The notes under the pieces were generated by a model that was not told where the DNA came from, did no database searches, and saw only the letters and a program-made list of their open reading frames with translations. From Rikenellaceae bacterium UBA1749 (GTDB taxonomy: Bacteria > Bacteroidota > Bacteroidia > Bacteroidales > Rikenellaceae), in the NCBI GenBank assembly GCA_002315675.1, contig DCHP01000010.1:14942-46971 (forward strand): a stretch of 32,030 nt of DNA, written 5' to 3'. Every line of letters starts with the position of its first letter. Within the stretch, counting starts at the first letter, position 1. Position numbers and translations under genes: made by a program. Below are positions 24,535-32,030 of the stretch, one piece after another.

Positions 24535-25149
24535 ATGATAACTGTAGAGGATTTTCAAAAGATGGTTGCATTGGCAACCAAAACGGTTACTGAACGTGCT
24601 GATGAGTTTTCACGTTTGGATGCAGCTCTTGGCGACGGTGATCATGGTGAAGCCATATCAACAGCAATGAATGTAGTCTCTAAAGAGGCTATGAAAGGCG
24701 GAGACTTTAAGAATATGCTTAACAATATGGGTTTTGGCGTGATGTTGGAAACTTCTGGCTCAACATCTACATTACTTGGGGCTCTGTTTATGGGTATGAG
24801 TGATGGAGTTCCTGCAAATACCGAAGAGCTTACTGCTGATGATGTAAGAACAATGTTCCAGTCGGGTCTTAAGAATATCCAGATGAATACTAATGCACAG
24901 GTTGGTGACAAAACAATGATGGATGCTGTTATTCCGGCCGTTGAAGCAATCAAGTCATCTACTTCTGATGATTGTAAGGTCGTTCTACAGGCAGGTGCAG
25001 AGGCTGCTTTGAAAGGAGCAGAGTCAACAATCGGAATGAGAGCAAACTTTGGACGTGCTCGTAATCTTGGTGACAAGACTATCGGACATCCAGACGCTGG
25101 TGCTACATCATGGGCTTCAATTTTTGATAGTTTTGCAAAAGCACTTTAA
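24535..25149 (+). CDS. dhaL: Dihydroxyacetone kinase-type subunit DhaL
   Basis: 204 residues, normal length. The nucleotide/Mg site is LDAALGDGDHGEAIS with Asp29, Asp34 and Asp36, equivalent to E. coli Asp30/35/37. GSTSTLLGALFMGM binds phosphates, and the terminal KTIGHPDAGATSWASIF matches the family's SIGHxDPGATS lid. DhaL carries ADP or ATP and phosphorylates the ketone held by DhaK. In PTS-type systems the phosphate comes from DhaM; no dhaM is present in this window, so the pair either uses ATP directly or draws on a distant DhaM. The 155 bases after it hold repeat copy 2, then the LsrF-like gene. Confidence 0.92.
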   Translation: MITVEDFQKMVALATKTVTERADEFSRLDAALGDGDHGEAISTAMNVVSKEAMKGGDFKNMLNNMGFGVMLETSGSTSTLLGALFMGMSDGVPANTEELTADDVRTMFQSGLKNIQMNTNAQVGDKTMMDAVIPAVEAIKSSTSDDCKVVLQAGAEAALKGAESTIGMRANFGRARNLGDKTIGHPDAGATSWASIFDSFAKAL

Positions 25150-25170
25150 TTTTTAGAAAGAAAATAGATA

Positions 25171-25265
25171 AGTCCACTTGAAATAGTCTAAATATTGAGA
25201 AAAGCCCCGATTACAGAGGTCTGTACTAGTGGCAAAAACTACAAAAATACTTTTTCAAGTAGACT
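25171..25265 (+). repeat. Short dispersed repeat, copy 2 (about 95 bp)
   Basis: Same orientation as 849-948. The ends AGTCCACTTGAAATAGTCT (25171-25189) and ATACTTTTTCAAGTAGACT (25247-25265) are inverted repeats pairing at 16 of 19 positions, the best of the three copies. In the centre ACAGA-GG-TCTGT is itself a palindrome; in copy 1 two of its base pairs change together, which hints at a kept hairpin. It sits between dhaL and the LsrF-like gene. Confidence 0.8.
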
Positions 25266-25304
25266 CAATACATTAACAAAAACTTAAATATAGAATATAA
25301 TATT

Positions 25305-26180
25305 ATGCCAGATTTAGATGATTTGAGGGAAGGCTCACGCTATGGAGTGGGTATTCCGGTAAAAAATGAGGCATTCTATGTAAAGGGTGCATCCAATCTA
25401 TCATGGGGCGCAAAAGATAGAATGACACGTATATTTAATCGTAAGAGCGGACGTTCTGTTATGCTTGCCTTTGACCATGGTTTTATTATGGGACCTACAT
25501 CAGGTCTTGAAAGAATAGATCTTACGGTTCAACCATTAATGCCATATGCAGATTGCTTGATGTGCTCAAGAGGTATTCTTCAAACTTCTGTTCCAGCAGA
25601 TATTAATAAACCAATCTGCTTGCGCTCAGATGCAGGTACTACAATCCTAACAAATCTAAATGACAATGTCGTTATGGATGTGGAAGCTGCTGTTAATATG
25701 AATGCTTCAGCCATGGCAATCATGCTTTCAATAGGTGATAAGGAAAATGAAGCCAAGACTGTTGCCAATCTTTTCCATTTGGCAGATGTAGCAGGTAAGT
25801 TTGGTATTCCAGTGATGGGAATCACAGCTGTAGGAAAGGATATGCAGAGGGATGCTCGTTATTTTGGACTTGCTTCCAGAATCTGCGCTGAGAACGGAGC
25901 AAACCTTGTAAAGACCTACTATTGTGAAAATTTTGCAAATGTCGTATCTGCTTGTCCAGTTCCAATTGTAATTGCAGGTGGCAAGAAATTGTCTGAACTT
26001 CAAGCACTTGATATGTGCTACAAGGCAATCAATGATGGTGCAGCAGGTGTTGATATGGGTAGAAATGTATTCCAGTCAGAAAATCCTGTAGCAATGTTGA
26101 AAGCCGTCTCTGCTGTTGTCCATGATGGAATAACTCCTCAGCAGGGTTTTGAAATGTTTAACGATTTATCAAACAAATAG
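25305..26180 (+). CDS. LsrF-like thiolase / class I aldolase
   Basis: 291 residues, the length of E. coli LsrF, with close resemblance throughout: MPDLDDL at the start, KGASNLSWGAKDRMTRIFN, SVMLAFDHGFIMGPTSGLERID, DCLMCSRGILQTSVP, VGKDMQRDARYFGLASRI, LVKTYYCENF with the predicted Schiff-base Lys203, CPVPIVIAGGKKLSE and GAAGVDMGRNVFQSENPVAM. LsrF splits 3-hydroxy-5-phosphonooxypentane-2,4-dione with CoA into DHAP and acetyl-CoA in autoinducer-2 breakdown. No LsrK, LsrG or Lsr transporter is seen here; DhaKL could be the kinase and the VOC or cupin protein the isomerase of an analogous route. It could instead act as an aldolase on another phosphorylated ketose. It starts 39 bases after the repeat. 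Confidence 0.85.
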   Translation: MPDLDDLREGSRYGVGIPVKNEAFYVKGASNLSWGAKDRMTRIFNRKSGRSVMLAFDHGFIMGPTSGLERIDLTVQPLMPYADCLMCSRGILQTSVPADINKPICLRSDAGTTILTNLNDNVVMDVEAAVNMNASAMAIMLSIGDKENEAKTVANLFHLADVAGKFGIPVMGITAVGKDMQRDARYFGLASRICAENGANLVKTYYCENFANVVSACPVPIVIAGGKKLSELQALDMCYKAINDGAAGVDMGRNVFQSENPVAMLKAVSAVVHDGITPQQGFEMFNDLSNK

Positions 26181-26185
26181 AAATC

Positions 26186-27061
26186 ATGAAAAAGATTGCA
26201 TTATTACTATCACTTTCCATTCTTGTGATAGTATCATCCTGTACAAACGAGAAAAAGGCAAAGCTTTTAATTGCTGGCTCTGGAAGTAATTGTGTTGCAA
26301 TAATGGATAAGGAGACAAAATCCATCGAGTGGTCATATCCTATTCCTGAAAAAGGCGAATGTAATACGGCAATGTTTACCAGTGATGGTAATGTGCTGTT
26401 CTCATATTCAAAAGGTGCCCGTCTGATTGATACACTTGGAAATACAATCTGGGATTTTCCAGAGGAAGAGGAAATCCAGGAAATCCAGACTGCAAGAGAA
26501 ACTGAAGATGGATATTTCCTGGCAGTATGTGGCACACCTGCTAAATTTATTTTCCTTGACAAACAGGGAAATAAGAAATCTGAAACAACATTTGATACGG
26601 GTATTGAAGCAAGTCATGCCCAGTTCCGTCAGGCAAACCTTTCTAAAAATGGCAATATCCTAATTCCTATTATGGGAAATGGGTCTCTTTTGGAAATAGA
26701 CAGGGAAGGTAATATCGTTAATAAATTCCAGCTCAAATCAGGTCTATTCTGTGTTAAGGAAATGGAGGATTCCAATCTATTGGTTGCCGGAGAACCAGGA
26801 GTTGCAATTTATGACAGGAAATCCGGTGAACTGGTTAAGCAAATAATAACTGATACACTTCCAGGTATCAAGTTCGGTTTCCCAACAGAGCCTCTGCTAC
26901 TTTCAAATGGTCATATGATTCTGTCAAACTGGCAAGGTCATGAATCAGTTGCTGATCAGGCTCTGCTCGTTGAAATTGACGGATCTGGAAATGAAGTATG
27001 GGTCTATGATGATAATTCAAAAGTGAAATTTATTTCTTCCGTATCTTATTTTGAAAAATAA
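26186..27061 (+). CDS. Beta-propeller lipoprotein (PQQ-like/ASST-like repeats)
   Basis: 291 residues with a lipobox (VSSC, Cys19). The mature protein is made of about six repeats of the pattern strand, D-x-G/K-x-G, W or F, seen in KLLIAGSGSNCVAIMDKETK, WDFPEEEE, FIFLDKQGNKKSET, LLEIDREGNIVNKFQ, VAIYDRKSGELVKQ and LVEIDGSGNEVWVYDDN. Such propellers occur in PQQ-domain and arylsulfotransferase-like proteins; no catalytic His of arylsulfotransferases is evident, and no PQQ site can be claimed. It is probably a surface or periplasmic binding or scaffolding partner for the large haem protein encoded two genes later. It starts 5 bases after the LsrF-like gene. Confidence 0.75.
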   Translation: MKKIALLLSLSILVIVSSCTNEKKAKLLIAGSGSNCVAIMDKETKSIEWSYPIPEKGECNTAMFTSDGNVLFSYSKGARLIDTLGNTIWDFPEEEEIQEIQTARETEDGYFLAVCGTPAKFIFLDKQGNKKSETTFDTGIEASHAQFRQANLSKNGNILIPIMGNGSLLEIDREGNIVNKFQLKSGLFCVKEMEDSNLLVAGEPGVAIYDRKSGELVKQIITDTLPGIKFGFPTEPLLLSNGHMILSNWQGHESVADQALLVEIDGSGNEVWVYDDNSKVKFISSVSYFEK

Positions 27062-27074
27062 ATTCAGTAAAATC

Positions 27075-27923
27075 ATGAAACGTATATTTCTACTACTAGC
27101 AATTTGTCTAGTAACATCTGTTTCCTTTGGTCAAAAGAAATCAAACGATGTTTCGCAGGTTGAACCTACAGCTCAGCAGATGGACAGTGCCATAACAGAA
27201 ATCTACAAATCTTACGATGCTGACCGTAAACTGATTCAGGAGCAGATTCAGCAGGCGGAAGACGAATCTTTCAAGAAGGCCCTGGGTTTCCAGTGGAATG
27301 CGCTTGAAACAAAATGTGCGAACCGAATCTGGGGATATCTCCTTTCCTTGCCTCAATGTGAAACAACATTGCAAATGATGGCTCGTTTACGTACAACAGT
27401 TGACAAGGAGATTGTAAAAAAGACTTTGGAACAGATTAAGGATAAAAAATTACTTCAGACAAAGTCTGCAGATGTGCTATCATACTATGTAAACAATGAA
27501 CAGGCAAAAGTTGGTGAGAAATTCATTGAAGTTGAAGTTCCCGCACTTGGACCAGAAGGAAAGGCATTGAAACTTTCAGATGAAGTAAAGAACAAGACGA
27601 TTCTATTAATTATCGGTTCAACTTCAAAGGATGAACTTCCCGATACATTCAATGTGTTCTATAAAAAAATGGATACTGCAGTTCAGGATATAATACAGGT
27701 AGGTCTCTATCAGAATCAGGAAGAGGCTACAAATGCCTTGGCTGAAAACAAGTATAAATGGCCTTTCTATGCGGAACAACGTGGAGTTTTCGCTCCTATT
27801 GTTCTTGATTACAATGTCCAGGATACTCCACTATGTGTTTTGATTGAGAAAGGATCTGGGAAAATTATTTATATGGCTGTTGGAGTTACTGATGAACTTA
27901 TGGGTGTCATGCTGACACATTAG
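27075..27923 (+). CDS. Exported thioredoxin/peroxiredoxin-fold protein without CxxC
   Basis: 282 residues from ATG 27075; an upstream ATG at 27051 overlaps the previous gene. A signal peptide (1-19, LVTSVSFGQ) leads into a helical region of about 130 residues rich in Gln, Lys and Glu. From about 145, VGEKFIEVEVPALGPEGKALKLSDEVKNKTILLIIG is the opening of an AhpC/TlpA-like domain. The position after LLIIG, where WCxxC is expected, reads STSKDEL, and DYNVQDTPLCVLIEKGSGKIIY covers the cis-Pro strand. No redox pair remains, so it is likely structural or binding. It lies 10 bases before the large haem fusion gene. Confidence 0.65.
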   Translation: MKRIFLLLAICLVTSVSFGQKKSNDVSQVEPTAQQMDSAITEIYKSYDADRKLIQEQIQQAEDESFKKALGFQWNALETKCANRIWGYLLSLPQCETTLQMMARLRTTVDKEIVKKTLEQIKDKKLLQTKSADVLSYYVNNEQAKVGEKFIEVEVPALGPEGKALKLSDEVKNKTILLIIGSTSKDELPDTFNVFYKKMDTAVQDIIQVGLYQNQEEATNALAENKYKWPFYAEQRGVFAPIVLDYNVQDTPLCVLIEKGSGKIIYMAVGVTDELMGVMLTH

Positions 27924-27933
27924 AATTTGATAT

Positions 27934-30900
27934 ATGAGGATTAGAATATTATTATTGGCTCTACTATTATCTTTCACTTCATTTTCAGCGATATCACAGA
28001 TATCTGCTCAGAAGGGGGTAGAACTGGATTGGCTTGACAAAGCCTTGGCTGTTAAAAAAGAAGTGATTGAAAAAACGAAGGCAGCGAATCTTCCATTTCA
28101 GTCTCAAGTCTTTCATGCGGGCGACAAACCAGGCCATATTGAACTGGATATCAAGGGACTGGATGAACTGACATTGATAGCATGGGAAACCCCTGATGGC
28201 TCAGAATATGATATGGCTGTATGGGGTGATGCAAAATTCATCGCAGAAGATGGAACTGAGACATGGCTTTCGGATGTTATATACAAGTATCAATCTGCCA
28301 CTTACAATTCGCTTCACCTTAAAAGGAACTCCAGGGGGGGCAACTTCGAAATCGCAGATAAAAAATATCAGGATGGCGTTTTGACTCATGCCACAGGTGT
28401 TCTGAATATAGACCTCCAAGGCACAAAGTGGGTGAAATTCGTTTCAGACTATGGCATTGACAACTTTAGTAGCAGCCCTGCAAGTTCGGTGGTTTTCAGA
28501 ATTCAGTCCATCTTTCCAAAGGAACAAGCAGAATCCTTGATTCGTGGCATAAAAGGTCTGGATACAAATCTTCTTGATTTTGTATACGGATCCCTTGTGT
28601 TATGGCTGACTACGCCAGGTACAATTCTTGAAGAAGCTGCCGTAAATGTTCAGTTTAAGGCATTAGGCGATAATGTTGCAAGAAATGAACTCGACACCGA
28701 GATAAGCAGAATCAAGGCGATTGACTCCGAAAGGGATCAGATTCTGGCCTATATTCAATTGAATAAAAGAATTAGACACTTAATACAGATTAAGGAAAAA
28801 CTTGACTGGATAAAAACAGAAAATGTTCTTAAGGCATACTCAGATTTCAGTAAGACAAAAGGATATGATACAAAGAAATGGCAACCAAAGGTAGATGAAT
28901 TTGTAAGATTGACAAGTAAGTCAATGTTGGAACTTTCTGATGTTGAGGCTTCCACCAAAGTAATTGATCTGGCCGGTGAAATTCTTAGATCGAACCCTGT
29001 CCTTTCTGACGATATTGTTGTTACAAGATATAAATTCCCTAGTGAGATGTCAGCCCGTAGGGCATGGGGACCTGCTTTGGGGACTCAGGCAACCAACTGG
29101 TCTTGTCAGCTTTCTGCTGCAAGATCTGGTTTTGATGCTGATCTTGTTAAACTGTCAGGAGTCCGTTCCGGAGAAAACAAGGAGAGTGTAATCTACGAAG
29201 CTACCAATGGAAATGTAATCACTGATGCTTCATTACACTGGGATGCCGGGAAAATCATGTTTACAAGTAGTGATTCTCTTAAGCGTTTTCAGGTCTATGA
29301 AGTTAATGTAGATGGTTCTGACTTTCATCAAGTATCTGTTACGGATGAACAGGACCTAGAATTTTTTGATGCAGCATATCTTCCAAGTGGAAAGATCGTT
29401 GCTTGTACAAATATAGGATACCATGGAGTGCCTTGTGTTAATGGTAGTGATGCTGTTGGCAATTATTCCCTTTATGATCCTAAAACACATCAGATTCGTC
29501 GTTTGACTTATGATCAAGACAATAACTGGAATGCGACTGTACTTAGAAATGGAAAGGTAATGTACACCAGATGGGAGTACACAGACTTGACCCACTATTA
29601 TTCACGTATTGTGTTTACAATGAATCCTGATGGAACAGAACAGCGTGCTTTATTCGGTAGCGGAAGTATGTTTCCAAATTCGACATTTGACATGCAACAA
29701 CTACCTGAAAATTCCAATAGATTCATAGGCGTCATTTCTGGTCACCATGGAACTGCGCGTTCAGGTCGTTTGATTATTTTCGATCCTACCAAAAACAGGG
29801 CAGGAGCAGAAGGTATGGTTCAAGAATTACCATTCAGTCAAAGACCAATCGAAACAGTCGTGAAGGATCAGCTTGTTGATGGCGTTTGGCCTCAGTTCTT
29901 GAAACCTCAACCTTTGTCAGACAAATATTTCCTGGTTACTGCCAAGTTAAGTCCATTGTCTTTATGGGGTATTTACCTGGTTGATATCTATGATAATTTG
30001 ATTCTGATCAAGGAATGTGAGAAGGAAGGTTTCATCAACTCTATTCCACTTCGTAAAAAACCAGCTCCTGTCAACATTCCTGAAAGAATTCCTATGGACC
30101 TTTCAAATGCAAGCAAGGAAGCTACCATGTTTATTCAGGATATCTACGAGGGACAGGGACTTAAGGAAGTTCCAAGAGGAACAGTTAAGCAACTAAGAAT
30201 TTTTGCATATGAGTATAGTTATCTTCATACTTTGTCTGACCATATGTGGAATGGTATTCAGTCTGGTTGGGATATAAAGAGACTTCTTGGATATGTCCCT
30301 GTGGAGGCTGATGGTTCTGCACTATTCAAAGTACCTGCAAATACACCTATTTCAATCCAGCCTGTGGATTCCCTTGGGCGTGCAGTACAATGGATGAGAA
30401 GTTGGACAATAGGTATGCCTGGTGAAACAGTATCATGTGTAGGTTGCCATGAGAACCAGAATCAGATTGCGATGCCAAAACGTACAATCGCTTCTACAAT
30501 CAAACCGCATGAAATGGAAAGGACGCTTGGAAGTCCACGTGCAATTAATTTTGAACAGGATATTCAGCCGATTCTTAACCGTAAGTGTCTGGCATGCCAT
30601 AACAGTGAAAAACAAGCTGCCGGTATTGATTATACAGGTAATAGAATGGATACTATCCCTTATTGGATGGATTTCTTTGTATACTCGAAGAGTTATCTTC
30701 AGTTCCATCCTTATTTCTATCGTCAGGGACCAGAAACTGAAATGGAAGTTCTGAATCCATATGAATATTCTGCATATAATTCAGAAATGCTTCGTATGCT
30801 TCGTTACGGTCACCACGGTGTCAAACTTTCTGATGAGGAAATGAGAACCTTGTATACATGGCTTGATATGAATGCTCCATATCATAATAATGCTATGGCC

Positions 30901-31962
30901 AAACCACATAAGATGCCTGATGGTTCGGTTGTGGATCAAAGGGAACGTAGAAGGGAATTGATGAGTAAATATTCAACAAATCCTGTTGAGTGGGAGAAGG
31001 AAATCGCAGACTATCAGAAACATCTTGATTCTCTTCCTGCTGTCACCCCTGAAGTTCCTGAACACCGGGTATCTCAAGAGGCAAAGGAAATCAAAGTAAA
31101 GGGATTCCCATTCACTCCTGAAGAAGCCAAGGCAATGCAAGGTGAGAATGCTACAAAAGTGGTGGAACTTGCTCCTGGTATTAATGTTGAATTTGTGAGA
31201 ATTCCTGCTGGTACCTATGTTATGGGTAATGACAGGGTAATGTCAGCTCCTAAAAAGAAGGTTACTATCAAGAAACCTTTCTGGATGTCTACAACGGAAC
31301 TTACGAATGGTCAGGTACGTACTATGATTCCTTCTCATGATTCACGTTGCGTTGGACAGCACTGGAAAGATCATACTACTCCTGGTTATCCTGTCAATGC
31401 AGATACTTTGGCTGCAACCAAAATCAGTCTCAATGAAGCTATGGAATTCTGCAAGAAGTTGTCAGAGAAGACAGGTCTTAATGTCACTATTCCTACGGAA
31501 GAGCAGTGGGAATGGGCTGCAAGAGCCGGTTCCGACAAGGATTTCTGGTATGGTAACGCCAATTCAGATTATGGCGAATATGATAACATGGGTGACAGTC
31601 AACTAAATAAGATGGCTGTTCAAGGTATCAACCCTCAGCCTATTGAAAAGTCGAATCCTATGTATCGAGTACTCGCTTTCATTCCTAAGGATGAAGACGT
31701 AAACGACCAGAATATGCTTTTGACTGCGCCAAAACATTATAAAGTCAACCCTTGGGGGCTTTACGATATGAATGGTAATGTGGCTGAATGGACTAAATCA
31801 GTAATCTATCCAGATCCGAACAATACAAATACGCCAGAATATGTCGTACGTGGCGGGTCCTGGTACGACAGGGCAAAACGCAGTACATGTTCTTCTCGCA
31901 GACCATATCTGCCTTGGATTAAGGTATGGAATGTAGGTATGCGTATTATTATTGAAGACTAA
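27934..31962 (+). CDS. Giant exported NPCBM / HzsA-like di-haem / SUMF1-fold fusion
   Basis: 1342 residues. Signal peptide about 1-25; NPCBM-like carbohydrate-binding module about 65-190 (DGVLTHATGVLNIDLQG at 147-163); a helical stretch; then a beta-propeller (about 395-780) with VNVDGSDFHQVS and NPDGTEQRALFG repeats resembling hydrazine synthase alpha-like proteins (VYEG..-RGTVKQLRIF, GYVPVEADGSALFKVP). Two haem c sites follow: CVGCH (835-839) and CLACH (885-889), the latter in a planctomycete-cytochrome-like context (FEQDIQPILNRKCLACH). Residues about 1075-1342 are a SUMF1/FGE-fold domain (IPAGTYVMGND, IPTEEQWEWAARAG, GLYDMNGNVAEWTKS, VVRGGSW). The FGE active-site cysteines are not found after GGSW (YDRAKRSTCSSRR), so sulfatase-activating chemistry is unlikely. 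Anammox activity should not be inferred. The substrate is unknown. Confidence 0.85.
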   Translation: MRIRILLLALLLSFTSFSAISQISAQKGVELDWLDKALAVKKEVIEKTKAANLPFQSQVFHAGDKPGHIELDIKGLDELTLIAWETPDGSEYDMAVWGDAKFIAEDGTETWLSDVIYKYQSATYNSLHLKRNSRGGNFEIADKKYQDGVLTHATGVLNIDLQGTKWVKFVSDYGIDNFSSSPASSVVFRIQSIFPKEQAESLIRGIKGLDTNLLDFVYGSLVLWLTTPGTILEEAAVNVQFKALGDNVARNELDTEISRIKAIDSERDQILAYIQLNKRIRHLIQIKEKLDWIKTENVLKAYSDFSKTKGYDTKKWQPKVDEFVRLTSKSMLELSDVEASTKVIDLAGEILRSNPVLSDDIVVTRYKFPSEMSARRAWGPALGTQATNWSCQLSAARSGFDADLVKLSGVRSGENKESVIYEATNGNVITDASLHWDAGKIMFTSSDSLKRFQVYEVNVDGSDFHQVSVTDEQDLEFFDAAYLPSGKIVACTNIGYHGVPCVNGSDAVGNYSLYDPKTHQIRRLTYDQDNNWNATVLRNGKVMYTRWEYTDLTHYYSRIVFTMNPDGTEQRALFGSGSMFPNSTFDMQQLPENSNRFIGVISGHHGTARSGRLIIFDPTKNRAGAEGMVQELPFSQRPIETVVKDQLVDGVWPQFLKPQPLSDKYFLVTAKLSPLSLWGIYLVDIYDNLILIKECEKEGFINSIPLRKKPAPVNIPERIPMDLSNASKEATMFIQDIYEGQGLKEVPRGTVKQLRIFAYEYSYLHTLSDHMWNGIQSGWDIKRLLGYVPVEADGSALFKVPANTPISIQPVDSLGRAVQWMRSWTIGMPGETVSCVGCHENQNQIAMPKRTIASTIKPHEMERTLGSPRAINFEQDIQPILNRKCLACHNSEKQAAGIDYTGNRMDTIPYWMDFFVYSKSYLQFHPYFYRQGPETEMEVLNPYEYSAYNSEMLRMLRYGHHGVKLSDEEMRTLYTWLDMNAPYHNNAMAKPHKMPDGSVVDQRERRRELMSKYSTNPVEWEKEIADYQKHLDSLPAVTPEVPEHRVSQEAKEIKVKGFPFTPEEAKAMQGENATKVVELAPGINVEFVRIPAGTYVMGNDRVMSAPKKKVTIKKPFWMSTTELTNGQVRTMIPSHDSRCVGQHWKDHTTPGYPVNADTLAATKISLNEAMEFCKKLSEKTGLNVTIPTEEQWEWAARAGSDKDFWYGNANSDYGEYDNMGDSQLNKMAVQGINPQPIEKSNPMYRVLAFIPKDEDVNDQNMLLTAPKHYKVNPWGLYDMNGNVAEWTKSVIYPDPNNTNTPEYVVRGGSWYDRAKRSTCSSRRPYLPWIKVWNVGMRIIIED

Positions 31963-31985
31963 TCTATCAAATAGGCAAATTATAA

Positions 31986-32016
31986 GAATGGTCATCGTTA
32001 AAACGACAGGGCATTC
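31986..32016 (+). terminator. Possible hairpin at the end of the cluster
   Basis: GAATG (31986-31990) pairs with CATTC (32012-32016), and inside it TCGTT pairs with AACGA, giving an interrupted stem about 24 bases after the large gene's stop. There is no T-run before the window ends, so this is a weak call. Confidence 0.3.
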
Positions 32017-32030
32017 TCATTTGAAAAATA

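Noticed and set aside
849..25265. The three related intergenic sequences as a CRISPR or phage attachment signature
   Set aside because: They are thousands of bases apart, in both orientations, with no spacers, cas genes or integrase; inverted ends point to a MITE/REP-like element.
25305..26180. LsrF-like protein called as fructose-bisphosphate aldolase
   Set aside because: It matches LsrF along its whole length, including the MxDLDD start and the KTYY and GGKK motifs, better than class I FBP aldolases, so the LsrF-like call was kept without claiming the substrate.
27934..31962. Formylglycine-generating enzyme or true hydrazine synthase
   Set aside because: The FGE active-site cysteines are missing, no sulfatase is nearby, and there are no HzsB/HzsC partners; only the folds are claimed.

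Overview
The window looks like chromosomal DNA of an anaerobic Bacteroidales-type bacterium (phylum Bacteroidota). The evidence is the set of housekeeping proteins, Bacteroidota-style promoters (TTTG, about 19 bases, then TAnnTTTG; best example 19442-19472), an ECF sigma / anti-sigma / CpxP-like trio, lipid A genes, and lipoproteins with SxxC or TxxC lipoboxes. I saw no rRNA, tRNA, CRISPR array, transposase or phage gene.

Layout. 1-723: end of an ABC exporter and a secreted thioredoxin-fold protein. 724-1119: a gene-free stretch with copy 1 of a short dispersed repeat. 1120-2772: ECF sigma factor, its probable membrane anti-sigma factor and a CpxP/Spy-like lipoprotein. 2911-6274 (minus): RlmI-type rRNA methyltransferase, DEDDy 3'-5' exonuclease and AsnS. 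6343-9565 (plus): DNA polymerase III delta', FolK and CysS. 9660-11032 (minus): acyltransferase and SSB. 11109-15465 (plus): SppA, LpxK, purine nucleoside phosphorylase and an orphan ABC/AAA ATPase, tightly packed. 15532-18992 (minus): diacylglycerol-kinase-like protein, ApbE and TrkA. 19044-19307 (plus): a small Cys-rich membrane protein.

19495-31962 is the most interesting part: ten genes on one strand, mostly 2-13 bases apart, preceded by a canonical promoter. In order they encode a beta-propeller / di-haem peroxidase-like cytochrome, a chorismatase-family protein, a lipoprotein cupin resembling sugar isomerases, a small VOC protein, DhaK, DhaL, an LsrF-like thiolase/aldolase, a beta-propeller lipoprotein, an exported thioredoxin-fold protein without CxxC, and a 1342-residue exported fusion (NPCBM-like domain, hydrazine-synthase-alpha-like propeller, two CxxCH haem sites, SUMF1-fold domain without the FGE cysteines). 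The set suggests an envelope redox/haem system coupled to cytoplasmic metabolism of a small keto-sugar or dione through phosphorylation and a DHAP-forming step. The substrate cannot be read from sequence and the pathway is inference.

A roughly 95-100 bp repeat with imperfect inverted ends occurs three times (849-948, 16500-16594 inverted, 25171-25265), always between genes and once inside the ten-gene cluster. All homology calls come from motif recognition by eye; no database search was run.
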